From the NCBI GenBank assembly GCA_015655125.1, contig JAATFP010000047.1:1-64000 (forward strand): 64,000 nt of DNA, read 5' to 3'. The translations under genes were made by a program, and so were the position numbers. The notes beneath the pieces are model-generated. The model did no database searches and had not been told where the DNA came from. It was given only the letters and a program-made list of their open reading frames with translations. Positions 1 to 9,791 of the stretch are shown here, one piece after another. Origin of the DNA: Chitinophagales bacterium (GTDB taxonomy: Bacteria > Bacteroidota > Bacteroidia > Chitinophagales > Chitinophagaceae). The stretch's first letter is position 1, and the number at the start of each line of letters is the position of its first letter.

Positions 1-101
1 AAAATATGCCCGCCTGTGCCGCCGCCGGCAATGATGATCCTTGGACCAACGGTGTTCCCCGCCGGGGAACTTTCTATATTCATATTTTCCAAAGTCCCCA
101 T
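1..101 (-). CDS. murG: MurG, N-terminal fragment (runs off the window start)
   Basis: UDP-N-acetylglucosamine:lipid I N-acetylglucosaminyltransferase, which makes lipid II on the cytoplasmic face of the membrane. Only about 33 codons are present. They read from ATG at 101 into the sequence IIIAGGGTGGHIF, whose GGGTGGH glycine-rich loop is the first signature of MurG. The ATG lies one base after the ftsW stop codon, so the two are surely co-transcribed. A second in-frame ATG at 83 is an alternative start, because the first residues are not conserved in the family. The position after ftsW matches the usual dcw order. The rest of the gene is outside the window. Confidence 0.9.
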   Translation of the reverse strand, partial: MGTLENMNIESSPAGNTVGPRIIIAGGGTGGHI

Positions 102-102
102 T

Positions 103-1401
103 TTATTGTGCTGCGGCAATGGCCGCTTCTTCTTTTGCTATTTGTTTTGTTGTCTTTTTCGCTTCTTCTCCTTCCTGTTGCTCTACGTTTCTGGATACGC
201 TCAAAATGATCCCGATCGACAAGCAGGTGAATAAGAAACTACTTCCGCCCATGCTCACCAAAGGCAATGTAACGCCCGTGTTGGGAAACAGGTTAACGTT
301 CACACCCATATTCGCGATGGCTTGTATTACCAATGTAAAACTCAACGCCAGAGCGAGGAACGCGCCAAATGCATACGGACATTTTTTATAAATCCTGATA
401 CATCGGTACAAAAACAACAAATAAATGCATACGATGGCAGCTCCTCCCAACAATCCGTATTCTTCGATAATGATCGCATAAATAAAATCACTGTAACTAT
501 GCGGCAGAAAATTTCTCGCTTCGCTTCTTCCCGGTCCGCGGCCGATCCAGCCGCCATTTGCTACCGCAATCTTTGCCTGGTTTATCTGGTACAACTTTTC
601 ATTGTCATCGTTTTTCTTGCTGTATATAAATGTTTGTATGCGGCCGATCCATGTAGGGATGCGGCCGGATGCAAGAATTTTTGGCAGCCCTTTTGTTTCC
701 CCTGTTGATTTATCATATGTAGAAACAGCCACTGCAACCAGTAGCACGATCGGTATCAGCGCGATACCCAATGTTGCCAGGATATGTTTCGCGCTCACGC
801 GGCCAATGAACATGAGCAAAAAACTTGTGCCGGCAATCAATATCGCGGTGGACAAATTCGCCGGCGCAATCAGCAAACAAATAATACCAACAGGAATCAC
901 CACCGGTAAAAATCCTTTTTTGAAATCTTTGATCACCAGTTGTTTTTTACTAAGCAACCTGCTCATATACATGAACAAGGCCAGCTTTGCAAGATCCGAT
1001 GTCTGAAACGTCATGTTGATCACAGGCAGCTTGATCCATCTGCTGCCCGCATTGAGTTGCACGCCAAAAAGCAATGTATAAAACAGCAAGGGTATTGATA
1101 TCAAAAACAGGATCAGCGCCACTCTGGAATAAATGGTATAGTTGATGCGATGCGCAAAATATATGATCAGCAAACCAAGTATGATGAAGGCAAATTGCTT
1201 GAACAGATAACTTTCATTGCTTTTGTTCATCCGGTAAGCAAGCGACCCCGTACTGCTGTAAACCAGCAGCAAACTTGCAAGTGTAAGCAATATCACTATT
1301 GCCCAGATCACCCTGTCGCCTTTTGTTTTCTTCACAAGGGTGTCGCCCATGTTTGAAAAATCGGGTGTAAAGAATGACCGTATGTTTGTTTGTTCTGACA
1401 T
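103..1401 (-). CDS. ftsW: FtsW, SEDS peptidoglycan glycosyltransferase
   Basis: Septal SEDS-family protein that polymerises lipid II together with the class B PBP encoded upstream in this cluster (FtsI). It has 432 residues, close to the family norm, with about ten hydrophobic segments starting near residue 31. Visible signatures are GSRWI (119-123), SDLAKLALF (135-143), a PHSYSDFI stretch in the large extracellular loop, and the C-terminal NLFPNTGVTLPLVSMGGSS. The N-terminus before the first membrane segment is about 30 residues, and an internal Met at residue 18 is an alternative start. The C-terminal tail is Ala/Glu/Lys-rich and cytoplasmic. It lies 25 bases after murD and immediately before murG on the same strand, as part of one dcw transcription unit. 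Confidence 0.96.
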   Translation of the reverse strand: MSEQTNIRSFFTPDFSNMGDTLVKKTKGDRVIWAIVILLTLASLLLVYSSTGSLAYRMNKSNESYLFKQFAFIILGLLIIYFAHRINYTIYSRVALILFLISIPLLFYTLLFGVQLNAGSRWIKLPVINMTFQTSDLAKLALFMYMSRLLSKKQLVIKDFKKGFLPVVIPVGIICLLIAPANLSTAILIAGTSFLLMFIGRVSAKHILATLGIALIPIVLLVAVAVSTYDKSTGETKGLPKILASGRIPTWIGRIQTFIYSKKNDDNEKLYQINQAKIAVANGGWIGRGPGRSEARNFLPHSYSDFIYAIIIEEYGLLGGAAIVCIYLLFLYRCIRIYKKCPYAFGAFLALALSFTLVIQAIANMGVNVNLFPNTGVTLPLVSMGGSSFLFTCLSIGIILSVSRNVEQQEGEEAKKTTKQIAKEEAAIAAAQ

Positions 1402-1426
1402 TTTAAAACCTCAACGACTTTTATTT

Positions 1427-2767
1427 TTATAGATCCTTTACTGCCTTTTTAAATTGGTTTCCCCTGTCTTCATAATTTTTGAAAATGTCGAAACTCGCGC
1501 AGGCCGGGCTTAACAATACCACATCGCCTTTGTTTGCAAAATGAAATGCCGCCTGTACCGCTTCCGGGGCATTATTGGTATTTACCATCAGCGAAACCGT
1601 ATCACCAAAAGCTTCTGCGATCTTCCGGTTATCGGCACCCATGCAAACGATTGCTTTTACTTTTTATTCCACGAGTTCTTTCAATAAATTATAGTCGTTT
1701 CCTTTGTCAACACCGCCTAAAATAAGGATCACAGGTTTTGTCATGCTTTCAAGTGCAAACCAGGTGCTGTTAACGTTGGTAGCTTTGCTGTCATTGATGA
1801 ATTCCACACCTTTGATGGTAGCAACAGGCTCCATCCTGTGTTCGAGGCTTTCAAATGTTTGTAATGCTTCCCGGATCTTTTCCTTACGGATGTCTACTGC
1901 TGTTGCAGCCATACTTGCGGCCATACTGTTATATTGATTGTGTTTTCCTTTGAGCGTAAAATCTTCTACGCTCATCTGCATTTCTTCGCTTTTCCATTTG
2001 AGATGCATTTTAGCATTACTCAAATAAGCTCCTTGTGGTAATTCTTTACTCATGGCTATGGGGGCTAGTGTTGATTTAATGGGGTATTTCGAAATATATT
2101 TAACCGTTGTTTCATCGTCAAGATTATAAACAAGCACGTCGGAAGGCAATTGATTTTCCGCGATCCTGAATTTGCTGTGTATATAATTTTCAATCTTATA
2201 ATCGTATCTGTCTAAATGATCTTCCGTGATGTTTGTAATCACCGCCACATCCGGCCGAAAGGTTTTGATATCATCCAGTTGGAAAGAGCTGATCTCCGCC
2301 ACATACAATTCCTTCGGATCAACGGCCACCTGTTTTGCAAATGAATACCCGATGTTTCCAACCATTGCACAATCCTTATTTGCGAGTTTGCAAATGTGAA
2401 ATGTTAATGCAGTAGTGGTCGTCTTTCCATTGCTGCCGGTGATGGCGATGATCTTGCTGTTTCCCTTATAGCGATAAGCAAATTCTATTTCGCTGATCAC
2501 CGGAATATTCTGCTGCCGGATCTTTTTCACCATTTCGCTCTTTTCGGGTATCCCCGGGCTTTTAATCACTTCCCAGGCATTCAGGATCTTTCCTTCTGTA
2601 TGTGTCCTTTCTTCAAAAGCGATATCACTTTCAGTGAGTTCTTTTTTATAATGCTCCTGGATATTCCCTGCATCGCTCACAAACACATCATAGCCTTTTT
2701 GTTGCGCCAGCAAAGCCGCACCAACTCCGCTTTCAGCGGCACCGAGTATGACGATTCTCTTTTTCAC
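1427..2767 (-). pseudogene. murD: MurD, interrupted by an in-frame TAA at codon 368
   Basis: UDP-N-acetylmuramoylalanine--D-glutamate ligase, which adds D-Glu to UDP-MurNAc-L-Ala in the cytoplasm. The N-terminal Rossmann domain, the ATP-binding loop ITGSNGKTT (109-117) and the central domain (EDHLDRY) are intact. At 1664-1666 a TAA follows KELVE. In the same frame, reading continues [12 protein letters not shown] and then [19 protein letters not shown], the conserved MurD C-terminal domain, to a normal TAA at 1427. Ignoring the TAA, the protein is 446 residues, which is normal for MurD. Without the C-terminal domain, which closes over the active site, the enzyme should be inactive, and no second murD is visible here. 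Either the base is wrong, the stop is read through, or another copy exists. No base insertion or deletion is needed to join the halves. Confidence 0.9.
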
Positions 2768-2792
2768 TGATGGTGATTGACAAATAAAATTT

Positions 2793-2934
2793 GGTTCTTC
2801 AAGAGTATCAGAAGCTACAGGACAGCATTTTTCCCGGTGTTCTTACTCAAAAAATGGTTCTTCATCAGTATCAGACTACAGGATAAGTTGTCTCCATACT
2901 TTAATTAAAACAAGGTTTTTCAACAGCATAGACT
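2793..2934. repeat. Three imperfect direct repeats in the mraY-murD spacer
   Basis: The 244-bp gap between mraY and murD holds three spaced, imperfect copies of a unit resembling GGTTCTTCATCAGTATCAGA, at about 2793-2821, 2856-2882 and 2913-2934, spaced about 60 bases apart. I see no ORF or known motif in the gap. It interrupts an otherwise tightly packed operon, so it may carry an internal promoter or RNA structure, but this is not shown by the sequence. Confidence 0.5.
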
Positions 2935-3011
2935 TAAGAAATATGCGGTCTCACAGTAACAAACTTTGTGGAGAAAATAGTCACTGTGTAAAACTATTTT
3001 CCGGCGATGCG

Positions 3012-4307
3012 TTACCGTAACTTTAAGGTTACGATCGCCATTGCCACACATAATATCGTTATGATCCAGAAACGGACAGCGATCTTGCTTTCATGGTAGC
3101 CGAGTTTTTGGTAATGATGATGCAGCGGGCTCATTAAAAATATCCGCCGGCCCTCGCCATACTTTCGCTTGGTATATTTGAACCAGCTGACCTGCAACAC
3201 CACGCTTAAATTTTCTACCAGGAACACCATGCAGAATATCGGTATCAGCAATTCTTTTCTTACAATGATCGCCAGCGCAGCAATAATCCCACCCAATGCC
3301 AGGCTTCCCGTATCACCCATAAAAACCTGTGCGGGGTAAGAGTTGTACCAAAGAAACCCGATGCACGCACCAACAAACGCTGCGATAAAGATGGACAGTT
3401 CACCGAGATTGGGTATGTACATGATGTTGAGATATTCTGCAAAACGGATGTTGCCACTCACATATGCAAAGATCCCGAGACATATTCCGATGATGGCGCT
3501 CACACCGGTTGCCAATCCATCCAGCCCGTCGGTAATGTTGGCGCCGTTGCTCACGGCAGTAACAATCAATATCACAGCGAGGATATATACGATGTAGGCA
3601 TAGTCTTCCCATTTCTTTGGTAGCAACCTGGCATAATTGAATTCATGGTTCTTCACAAATGGAATGGTGGTGATCACAGATTTTGCATCAACGAACACTC
3701 TTGTTTTTCCATCGATCCTCACCGAATCATATCTTACCGGCTTACCATCTTTTGAAGTAACCGCCGGAATTGCTCCCAGCACTTCCCTCTTCACTACTAC
3801 GCTCTGGTTAAAATAGAGCGTTGCGCCAACGATCACTCCCAGCATCACCTGGCCGAATATTTTAAATTTTCCGGCTAACCCATCGCTGTCGGATTTTTTA
3901 TATTCCGTTCCTTTTTCCTTGGCCCGCTTACGCGAACGAATCTTTAAATAGTCATCCACAAAGCCGATCGCACCCAGCCAAACGGTACACAGCAACATCA
4001 AACGGATATATACTTTATCAAGATTAGCCAGCAGCAAGGTCGGGATGATGATTGCCAGTATCAGGATGATCCCACCCATCGTTGGCGTTCCTTTCTTTTG
4101 CTGTTCGCCTGCCAAACCCAGATCCCGCACCGTTTCGCCTAATTGTTTTTTCTGTAAAAAACGAATCAGATTTTTACCATAAACAGTTGTGATCACCAAT
4201 GAAAAGATCAGCGCCAACATTATCCGGAAAGTCTGGAACACGAAAAGGTTGCTTCCGGGGAAACGGACCTTCTGACTTGCCAACCAATCAAAAAAGTGAT
4301 ACAACAT
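3012..4307 (-). CDS. mraY: MraY, phospho-MurNAc-pentapeptide transferase
   Basis: Integral membrane enzyme that transfers phospho-MurNAc-pentapeptide to undecaprenyl phosphate, giving lipid I. It is 431 residues against about 360 in E. coli. The excess is a roughly 70-residue insert (around residues 170-240, containing [18 protein letters not shown]) between membrane segments, which is typical of Bacteroidota MraY. Catalytic signatures are present: the DDYLKIR loop, [24 protein letters not shown] and the C-terminal [12 protein letters not shown] histidine loop. It is flanked by murE upstream (89 bases) and murD downstream (244 bases) on the same strand. Confidence 0.96.
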   Translation of the reverse strand: MLYHFFDWLASQKVRFPGSNLFVFQTFRIMLALIFSLVITTVYGKNLIRFLQKKQLGETVRDLGLAGEQQKKGTPTMGGIILILAIIIPTLLLANLDKVYIRLMLLCTVWLGAIGFVDDYLKIRSRKRAKEKGTEYKKSDSDGLAGKFKIFGQVMLGVIVGATLYFNQSVVVKREVLGAIPAVTSKDGKPVRYDSVRIDGKTRVFVDAKSVITTIPFVKNHEFNYARLLPKKWEDYAYIVYILAVILIVTAVSNGANITDGLDGLATGVSAIIGICLGIFAYVSGNIRFAEYLNIMYIPNLGELSIFIAAFVGACIGFLWYNSYPAQVFMGDTGSLALGGIIAALAIIVRKELLIPIFCMVFLVENLSVVLQVSWFKYTKRKYGEGRRIFLMSPLHHHYQKLGYHESKIAVRFWIITILCVAMAIVTLKLR

Positions 4308-4360
4308 ATTTTAGGTTTCTAATTATTTTCTTTAAACACAGCCGGACCGGACTTGAAATG

Positions 4361-4387
4361 CTGTCAGGCTGAGCTTACCGAGGGTGG
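4361..4387. repeat. Degenerate copy of the CTGAGCTT palindrome family (family A)
   Basis: In the mraY-murE gap, CTGTCAGGCTGAGCTTACCG matches one arm of the dispersed family A repeat found at 12255, 37449, 44162 and 44862. Only one arm is recognisable here. It lies inside the dcw operon immediately after the murE stop codon. Confidence 0.6.
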
Positions 4388-4396
4388 CATACTCCG

Positions 4397-5857
4397 CTAT
4401 TTATCCAGCATCTCAAACATTTCGCGCAACACCTGCTTATCATCAAAATCGTATTTTACACCATTGATTTCCTGGTATTTTTCGTGTCCCTTTCCTGCCA
4501 CCAAAACGATGTCTTCTTTTGTACTCAGGCTCACTGCAGTTTTAATGGCTTCACGGCGATCTGCAATCGTGATGTACTTTTTCCTCGCAACAATTTTCAC
4601 TCCCGCTTCCATTTCTTTTAATATTTCCAGCGGATCTTCGCGGCGCGGATTATCGGAAGTAAAAATTACTTTGTCGCTGTATTCGCAGGCAACTTCGGCC
4701 ATCACCGGGCGTTTTGTCTTGTCTCTGTTTCCACCGCAACCCACCACGGTGATGATTTTTTCATTGCCCTGGCGAAGATTTTTGATCGTCGCCAATACGT
4801 TTAACAATGCATCGGGCGTGTGCGCATAATCCACAATACCCACTATTTTTTCATTTGCGCTGATGCTGTAATCGAACCTTCCTTCGGCGCCGCTGATATT
4901 GCTTAACTGAAGCAATACATCTTCTTTATTTTGTCCCAAAGAGATCGCAGCACCATACACTGCCAGCAGGTTATACGCATTAAACTCGCCGATCATTTTA
5001 AAATAAACTTCCACATCATTCACCAGCATATGCAATCCGCGAAGACTGTTGTCCAGGATCTTCCCTTTGAAATCAGCCATCGTTTTGAGGCTGTTGAAAT
5101 ATTTTTTCGCAACAGTATTTTGCAACATCACCGCACCACGCTTGTCATCTGCATTGCTGATGGCAAAAGCAGATTTCGGGAGCGCATCGAAATATGATTT
5201 TTTTACCCGGATGTATTCGTCGAATGTTTTATGGTAATCCAGGTGATCGTGAGTGATGTTGCTGAATATCCCGCCTGCAAATACAAGTCCGGCCATTCGT
5301 TGCTGTTCGATGGCATGACTGCTGCATTCCATAAAAACATACTCGCAATCCGCATCTCGCATCCGTTTGAGCAACGCATTCAGATTGATCGCATCCGGCG
5401 TAGTGTGTGTTGACGGAACAACCTGTTCATTAACCTGGTTTTGCACCGTACTTATCAATCCGCATTTAAAACCGAGTTGTCCAAACAGCTTGTATAATAC
5501 CGTAGCAATTGTTGTCTTTCCATTGGTTCCTGTTACACCTACCAATTTTAAATGCGCGGATGGTTCACCGTAGAAATTATGGCTGATGATGCCCGCAGCT
5601 GCCGCACTGTTTTCAACCTGTATATATGTTATGTTGTCATTGGTATTTTGAGGCATCACCTGGCAAACAACAGTCGTGGCGCCGTTTGAGATTGCATTAT
5701 CTATAAAAACATGCCCATCCGATACCGAACCTTTTACTGCTATGAAGCAACCGCCTTCATTTGCTGCACGTGAATCCAGTTGCAATGCTTTTACAGCAAT
5801 GCCCGTATCACCTTTTACCGCTACGATGGCCACTTTATATAACAGATCTTTCAACAT
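4397..5857 (-). CDS. murE: MurE, UDP-MurNAc-L-Ala-D-Glu:meso-diaminopimelate ligase
   Basis: Cytoplasmic Mur ligase that adds the third stem-peptide residue. I take ATG at 5857 (MLKDLLYKVA) as the start, giving 486 residues. The frame is open 60 bases further upstream, but that would overlap ftsI and adds a non-conserved, Cys-rich leader. The ATP loop VTGTNGKTT is at about 108-116, followed by the substrate segment THTTPDAINLN and the lysine-containing ECSSHAIEQQR region. The C-terminal domain carries FTSDNPRREDP. In this family DNPR marks specificity for meso-diaminopimelate rather than lysine, so the peptidoglycan is inferred to be A1-gamma type. The gap to ftsI is 7 bases. Confidence 0.95.
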   Translation of the reverse strand: MLKDLLYKVAIVAVKGDTGIAVKALQLDSRAANEGGCFIAVKGSVSDGHVFIDNAISNGATTVVCQVMPQNTNDNITYIQVENSAAAAGIISHNFYGEPSAHLKLVGVTGTNGKTTIATVLYKLFGQLGFKCGLISTVQNQVNEQVVPSTHTTPDAINLNALLKRMRDADCEYVFMECSSHAIEQQRMAGLVFAGGIFSNITHDHLDYHKTFDEYIRVKKSYFDALPKSAFAISNADDKRGAVMLQNTVAKKYFNSLKTMADFKGKILDNSLRGLHMLVNDVEVYFKMIGEFNAYNLLAVYGAAISLGQNKEDVLLQLSNISGAEGRFDYSISANEKIVGIVDYAHTPDALLNVLATIKNLRQGNEKIITVVGCGGNRDKTKRPVMAEVACEYSDKVIFTSDNPRREDPLEILKEMEAGVKIVARKKYITIADRREAIKTAVSLSTKEDIVLVAGKGHEKYQEINGVKYDFDDKQVLREMFEMLDK

Positions 5858-5864
5858 ATTTTTG

Positions 5865-7988
5865 CTAATTAAGCAGCAATGACATTTTTTGTCCTTTTGT
5901 AAAATTTGTTCCTGCAACCAAACTCTGGTTCACCACTTTGCCTCTCCCTGTCACAGTAATCTTCAAGCCGCGGCTTTCCAGCAAATACACCGCATCTTTC
6001 AGCCCCATTCCAATAACATTGGGGGTTACAGAATTGGATCCCAAGAGTTCCGGCGTATTTAAACTGGCAGTATTATTTTTCAGTTGCATATTTCTCCAGG
6101 TTCCCGAAGCAGATGAATCACGAGAGCCGATATTCAAAAATCCGAAGATGGAGCTGAGGTCGTTTTTCATTCCGCTGGAAACATACAGGGATGTATCTGC
6201 AACAATATTTTTTACAACATGCGTGTTGGCGATATAGCGTCCGTAAATATGATCCGCTATTTCTTTAAAAACCCTTCCGGAAACATCGGCTCCATACACA
6301 AGTTTTGATTCGCGGCTATTCTGTATCACAACAGCCATTGTATATTTCGGCGCTTCCGAAGGAAAATAACCGATGAAAGATGCCTGGTAAATTTTATTTC
6401 CTTTATTATACCCAGTATTATCAAGTGCCGTTACGGCAGTACCGGTTTTGCCGGAAATGGAATATAATGAATCAAACAAAACTTTGTGTCCCGTTCCATG
6501 GGCGCTGTCCACTACGGCTTTCATACATTCTCTTGCCTGGCGCAATGTTTCATCGCTTGCGATCTTTTCTACTAATACAACAGGGTCGATCTTCTGAATA
6601 TCCACTCCATAATCCCTGATGGCACTGACGAGGTACGGTTTCATCATTTTGCCGTTGTTTGCAACTGCATTGTACAGCATCAGCATGTGCAATGGTGTCA
6701 CCAGTTCTTCATAACCATGCGCCATGTAAGGAATGGTGGTTTTAGACCAACTCCTGTTTGCTGGTGTTTTGATCGTTGGTTTACCCGAGCTGGCAATGAT
6801 ATCAATACCGGTCATTTTATTGAGCCGGAAAAATGCAAGATGATCCGTAAATTTTGTTGGCTGATTGCCATAGTACTGATCCGCCATTTTTGCAAACGCA
6901 ACGTTAGAGCTGATTTCGAAGGCTTGCTTTACTGTAATATTATGAGCGCCGAGATGCGAGTCTTTGATTCTTAATCCGGAAAAAGATTTCACACCGCCTT
7001 CCACATCCACGATCGAACTGGTAGTGACATATTTATCCTCCAGCAAACTCAGCAGTGTGGCAAGTTTAAAAATGGAGCCAGGCTCTGTTGCTTTACCAAT
7101 TCCATAATTAAGATCTTCGATATAAGAGCCATCCTGCTGCTTTCCAAGATTTGCAATCGCCTTAATCTTTCCTGTGGCTGTTTCCATTACGATCACCGTA
7201 CCATGTTTTGAATTGTTGCTCACCAACATGTCCATCAGCGCATTTTGCGCCACATCCTGAATGTAGGTGTCCAAAGTGGTCACGATATCTTTTCCATTTA
7301 CAGGATCCAGTTCCGCACCTTCCACGGGCATATATGTACCGGCGGCGTAACGCATCAAACGCTGCCCGGTAGTGCCTCGCAGCAAACTGTCGTAAGTAAG
7401 TTCAAGACCTACATTCTGTTTCGGATCGAGCCTCGACAAACCGATGGTTCTGTTTGCCAGCAGCACGTAAGGATTGATCCTTTTATCTCTCGGGTCGATG
7501 ATAAATCCACTTTTGTTTCTTCCCTGGCGCACCAAAGGAAATTCACGCAATTCCTTATATTGATCGAAAGTGATCTTCTTTTTTAACGGGTAGTATCGCT
7601 CTTTGTTTTTGTATGCATACTTTAGTTCCTTTTCATACGCGCCAGCATTCTTGTCTTTGAAAAGTGCCGCCAGGCACAAACTCAATGAATCGATATTGTC
7701 CTTAAATCTTTTACCTTGCTTATCGCGTAAGCCGTCTGCCCCAAAGTCGATATATATGTCGAAAATAGGAACGGAAGTGCTGAGCATATTTCCATCTTCG
7801 CTGTAGATGCTGCCGCGCTCGGCATCTATCGGCAGATATTTAAGATGAAGGCTATCGCCCATTCCACGCCAGAAACTGCCTTGCACCTGTTGAATATATA
7901 CTGCCCTTCCCAGCACAAACACACCAAGGATCGCTATGCCGATAAAGCACAGGTAAACCCTCCATAATATGTCTTTCTTTATTTCCAT
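5865..7988 (-). CDS. ftsI: FtsI/PBP3-type class B penicillin-binding protein with PASTA domain
   Basis: Septal peptidoglycan DD-transpeptidase of 707 residues, anchored by one N-terminal membrane segment (about residues 11-32). Next come a dimerisation/pedestal domain and the transpeptidase domain, with all three active-site motifs: SIFK (295-298), SSN (350-352) and KTGT (504-507). The last 55 residues (from VTPNVIGMGLKDAVYLLE) form one PASTA domain, common in Bacteroidota and Gram-positive division PBPs and absent from E. coli FtsI. The gene lies between ftsL and murE in the dcw order. Ser295 is the expected beta-lactam target, of interest given the class D beta-lactamase at 60591. Confidence 0.95.
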   Translation of the reverse strand: MEIKKDILWRVYLCFIGIAILGVFVLGRAVYIQQVQGSFWRGMGDSLHLKYLPIDAERGSIYSEDGNMLSTSVPIFDIYIDFGADGLRDKQGKRFKDNIDSLSLCLAALFKDKNAGAYEKELKYAYKNKERYYPLKKKITFDQYKELREFPLVRQGRNKSGFIIDPRDKRINPYVLLANRTIGLSRLDPKQNVGLELTYDSLLRGTTGQRLMRYAAGTYMPVEGAELDPVNGKDIVTTLDTYIQDVAQNALMDMLVSNNSKHGTVIVMETATGKIKAIANLGKQQDGSYIEDLNYGIGKATEPGSIFKLATLLSLLEDKYVTTSSIVDVEGGVKSFSGLRIKDSHLGAHNITVKQAFEISSNVAFAKMADQYYGNQPTKFTDHLAFFRLNKMTGIDIIASSGKPTIKTPANRSWSKTTIPYMAHGYEELVTPLHMLMLYNAVANNGKMMKPYLVSAIRDYGVDIQKIDPVVLVEKIASDETLRQARECMKAVVDSAHGTGHKVLFDSLYSISGKTGTAVTALDNTGYNKGNKIYQASFIGYFPSEAPKYTMAVVIQNSRESKLVYGADVSGRVFKEIADHIYGRYIANTHVVKNIVADTSLYVSSGMKNDLSSIFGFLNIGSRDSSASGTWRNMQLKNNTASLNTPELLGSNSVTPNVIGMGLKDAVYLLESRGLKITVTGRGKVVNQSLVAGTNFTKGQKMSLLLN

Positions 7989-8017
7989 TTATAGTTTCGT
8001 CTTTAAACCAACACGGT

Positions 8018-8362
8018 TTATTTTTTTTCCGTTGAATCTACCAATATCACCGGGGGCTCTTTGGATTGGTTCAAACCCAATGGTTGTACGGCTTTCACAA
8101 GCTCACTCGCCTTGCTTCTGAATATCACTTCACTCTTCACCGATTTATACTCGTATTCGAGTTCCTTTATATTCTTTTCACTGGCCGCAATTTTCCTGAT
8201 CAGTTTATCCGAATGATGACCGTTATAGATGTACAGTACGGCAAGGCCGGACAGAAAAAGAAAGAAAGGAATATTTTTTACCACCCATTTGTAGGTAAAA
8301 AATTTCTTCCAGTCAGTTTTCATTTGCTGTTGGGGTTCCGTATGTATATTTTCTTCCGTCAT
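8018..8362 (-). CDS. ftsL: FtsL-like small division protein
   Basis: A 114-residue bitopic protein with a short cytoplasmic N-terminus, one membrane segment (about residues 31-46, IPFFLFLSGLAVLYIY) and a periplasmic segment of heptad-like charged and hydrophobic residues (KLIRKIAASEKNIKELEYEY) expected to form a coiled coil. Sequence conservation in FtsL is low, so the assignment rests on topology and position between rsmH and ftsI. Its ATG overlaps the rsmH stop by one base (TAATG), suggesting translational coupling. Role inferred: an FtsQLB-type scaffold that activates FtsWI. Confidence 0.8.
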   Translation of the reverse strand: MTEENIHTEPQQQMKTDWKKFFTYKWVVKNIPFFLFLSGLAVLYIYNGHHSDKLIRKIAASEKNIKELEYEYKSVKSEVIFRSKASELVKAVQPLGLNQSKEPPVILVDSTEKK

Positions 8363-9288
8363 TATTTTTTTTCAGCCACTCTTAATTTTGCGCTTCGTGA
8401 ACGCGGGTTATTTTTTATTTCATTTGCGCCGGGAACAATCGGTTTTTTAGAGATCACTTTAAGCGGGCTCTCAGGTTTCGTTCCAAACACATCGTCCGTT
8501 TCCTGTTCTTCAAATGTTCCCTGTTTAAAAAAACTCTTTACTTCCCTGTCTTCCAGCGAATGAAACGTGATGACTGCGATCCGGCCTCCCGTTTTCAATA
8601 CTGATATTGTTTGTGACAACATTTCCCGCAACGCTCCCATTTCATCATTCACTTCAATCCGCAATGCCTGAAAAACCTGCGCGAAATACTTATTCGGATT
8701 TCCTTTTACCACCTGCTGCAATGATTGTTTGAAGCGGCTGATGGTAGTAAATGGCGCAATCATTCTTTGTGCTACGATCGTTTTGGCAAGCGTTTTTGAA
8801 TTTGTCACTTCACCGTATTTTTCAAAAATCTTGTGCAGCTGCGTTTCCGTGTACGTTTGCAATACAGCCGCAGCAGTCACTTTTTGTTTCGTATCCATCC
8901 TCATATCCAGCGCCGCATCAAAGCGGGTTGAAAAACCACGGGCTGGTTCGTCGAACTGGTGACTTGAAACACCCAGGTCAGCCAATATTCCATCCACTTG
9001 CGGATATTTATACAGCCTTAAAAAACGTTGCAGATGGCGAAAATTCTGTGGAACGAAAATGATCCGGTCATCACCGGCAGGTACATTTTTCTGCGCCGCC
9101 GGATCCTGGTCGAATACGATCAACTTTCCGGTTTCATCCAACTGTTCCAGAATGGCTTTGCTATGGCCACCACCACCAAATGTGCAATCTACATATACGC
9201 CGCCAGGCTTGATGTTCAGGCCATCGATGGCTTCGTGCAACATCACCGGAACATGATAACCGCCGGGTGATTTTGTTGACTGTTCCAT
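8362..9288 (-). CDS. rsmH: RsmH (MraW), 16S rRNA C1402 N4-methyltransferase
   Basis: SAM-dependent methyltransferase acting on C1402 of 16S rRNA. It has 308 residues, normal for the family. Signatures: the N-terminal HVPVMLHEAIDGL, the SAM loop DCTFGGGGHSKAIL (around 34-47), GILADLGVSSHQFDEPARGFS in the middle, and the C-terminal VITFHSLEDREVKSFF. It overlaps mraZ upstream and ftsL downstream by a single base each (TAATG junctions), so it is translated as part of the mraZ-rsmH-ftsL unit. Confidence 0.96.
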   Translation of the reverse strand: MEQSTKSPGGYHVPVMLHEAIDGLNIKPGGVYVDCTFGGGGHSKAILEQLDETGKLIVFDQDPAAQKNVPAGDDRIIFVPQNFRHLQRFLRLYKYPQVDGILADLGVSSHQFDEPARGFSTRFDAALDMRMDTKQKVTAAAVLQTYTETQLHKIFEKYGEVTNSKTLAKTIVAQRMIAPFTTISRFKQSLQQVVKGNPNKYFAQVFQALRIEVNDEMGALREMLSQTISVLKTGGRIAVITFHSLEDREVKSFFKQGTFEEQETDDVFGTKPESPLKVISKKPIVPGANEIKNNPRSRSAKLRVAEKK

Positions 9289-9746
9289 TAATTATTCAGC
9301 TTTGGGTTCATTACTTCATTTGCCAAAATGCTGAATGATTCCGATGTAAATGAATCAAAGAACTCTTTGTATTTATTTTTATCCCATATCTCAATTTTAT
9401 TCATCGCCGATACGAGGACGATATCTTTATCGAGCGATGCATGTTCAATAAGATTTTTCGGAAGCAACAACCTTCCGGCACTGTCCAGCTCAACCTGGGT
9501 GGCGCCGTTTAGAAAATAGCGGCGAAACTCTCTAACTTTGGGATCGAAATCGTTTAACTGACTGATGGTTTCAAAGATGGGGTTCCAGCTTTGTAAGGGA
9601 TAGAGGGTAAGGCACTTTTCAAAACCCCTGTTTATCACAAATTGGGCAGCAGCATCCTGTGGCAATTGCTTTTTAAAGCCTGCCGGCAAAAGGAAGCGCC
9701 CTTTTGCATCTACAGTTGATTCATATTCGCCCAAAAAGCTGATCAT
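9288..9746 (-). CDS. mraZ: MraZ, dcw cluster transcriptional regulator
   Basis: DNA-binding regulator of the AbrB/SpoVT superfamily, first gene of the dcw cluster. I use ATG at 9746 (MISFLGEYESTVDAKGR), giving 152 residues. The frame is open to 9848, but the added 34 residues are not MraZ-like and would run across the operator repeats. The protein has the two expected half-domains, each with a DxxGR motif: VDAKGRFLLPAGF and LDSAGRLLLPKNL. In E. coli and Mollicutes MraZ binds direct repeats just upstream of its own gene. Three matching repeats sit 46-72 bases upstream of this start, so autoregulation is likely. Confidence 0.95.
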   Translation of the reverse strand: MISFLGEYESTVDAKGRFLLPAGFKKQLPQDAAAQFVINRGFEKCLTLYPLQSWNPIFETISQLNDFDPKVREFRRYFLNGATQVELDSAGRLLLPKNLIEHASLDKDIVLVSAMNKIEIWDKNKYKEFFDSFTSESFSILANEVMNPKLNN

Positions 9747-9791
9747 GAAGGGGAAAAAAGTTGGTGACCAAGTATTAATCCACACAAAATA

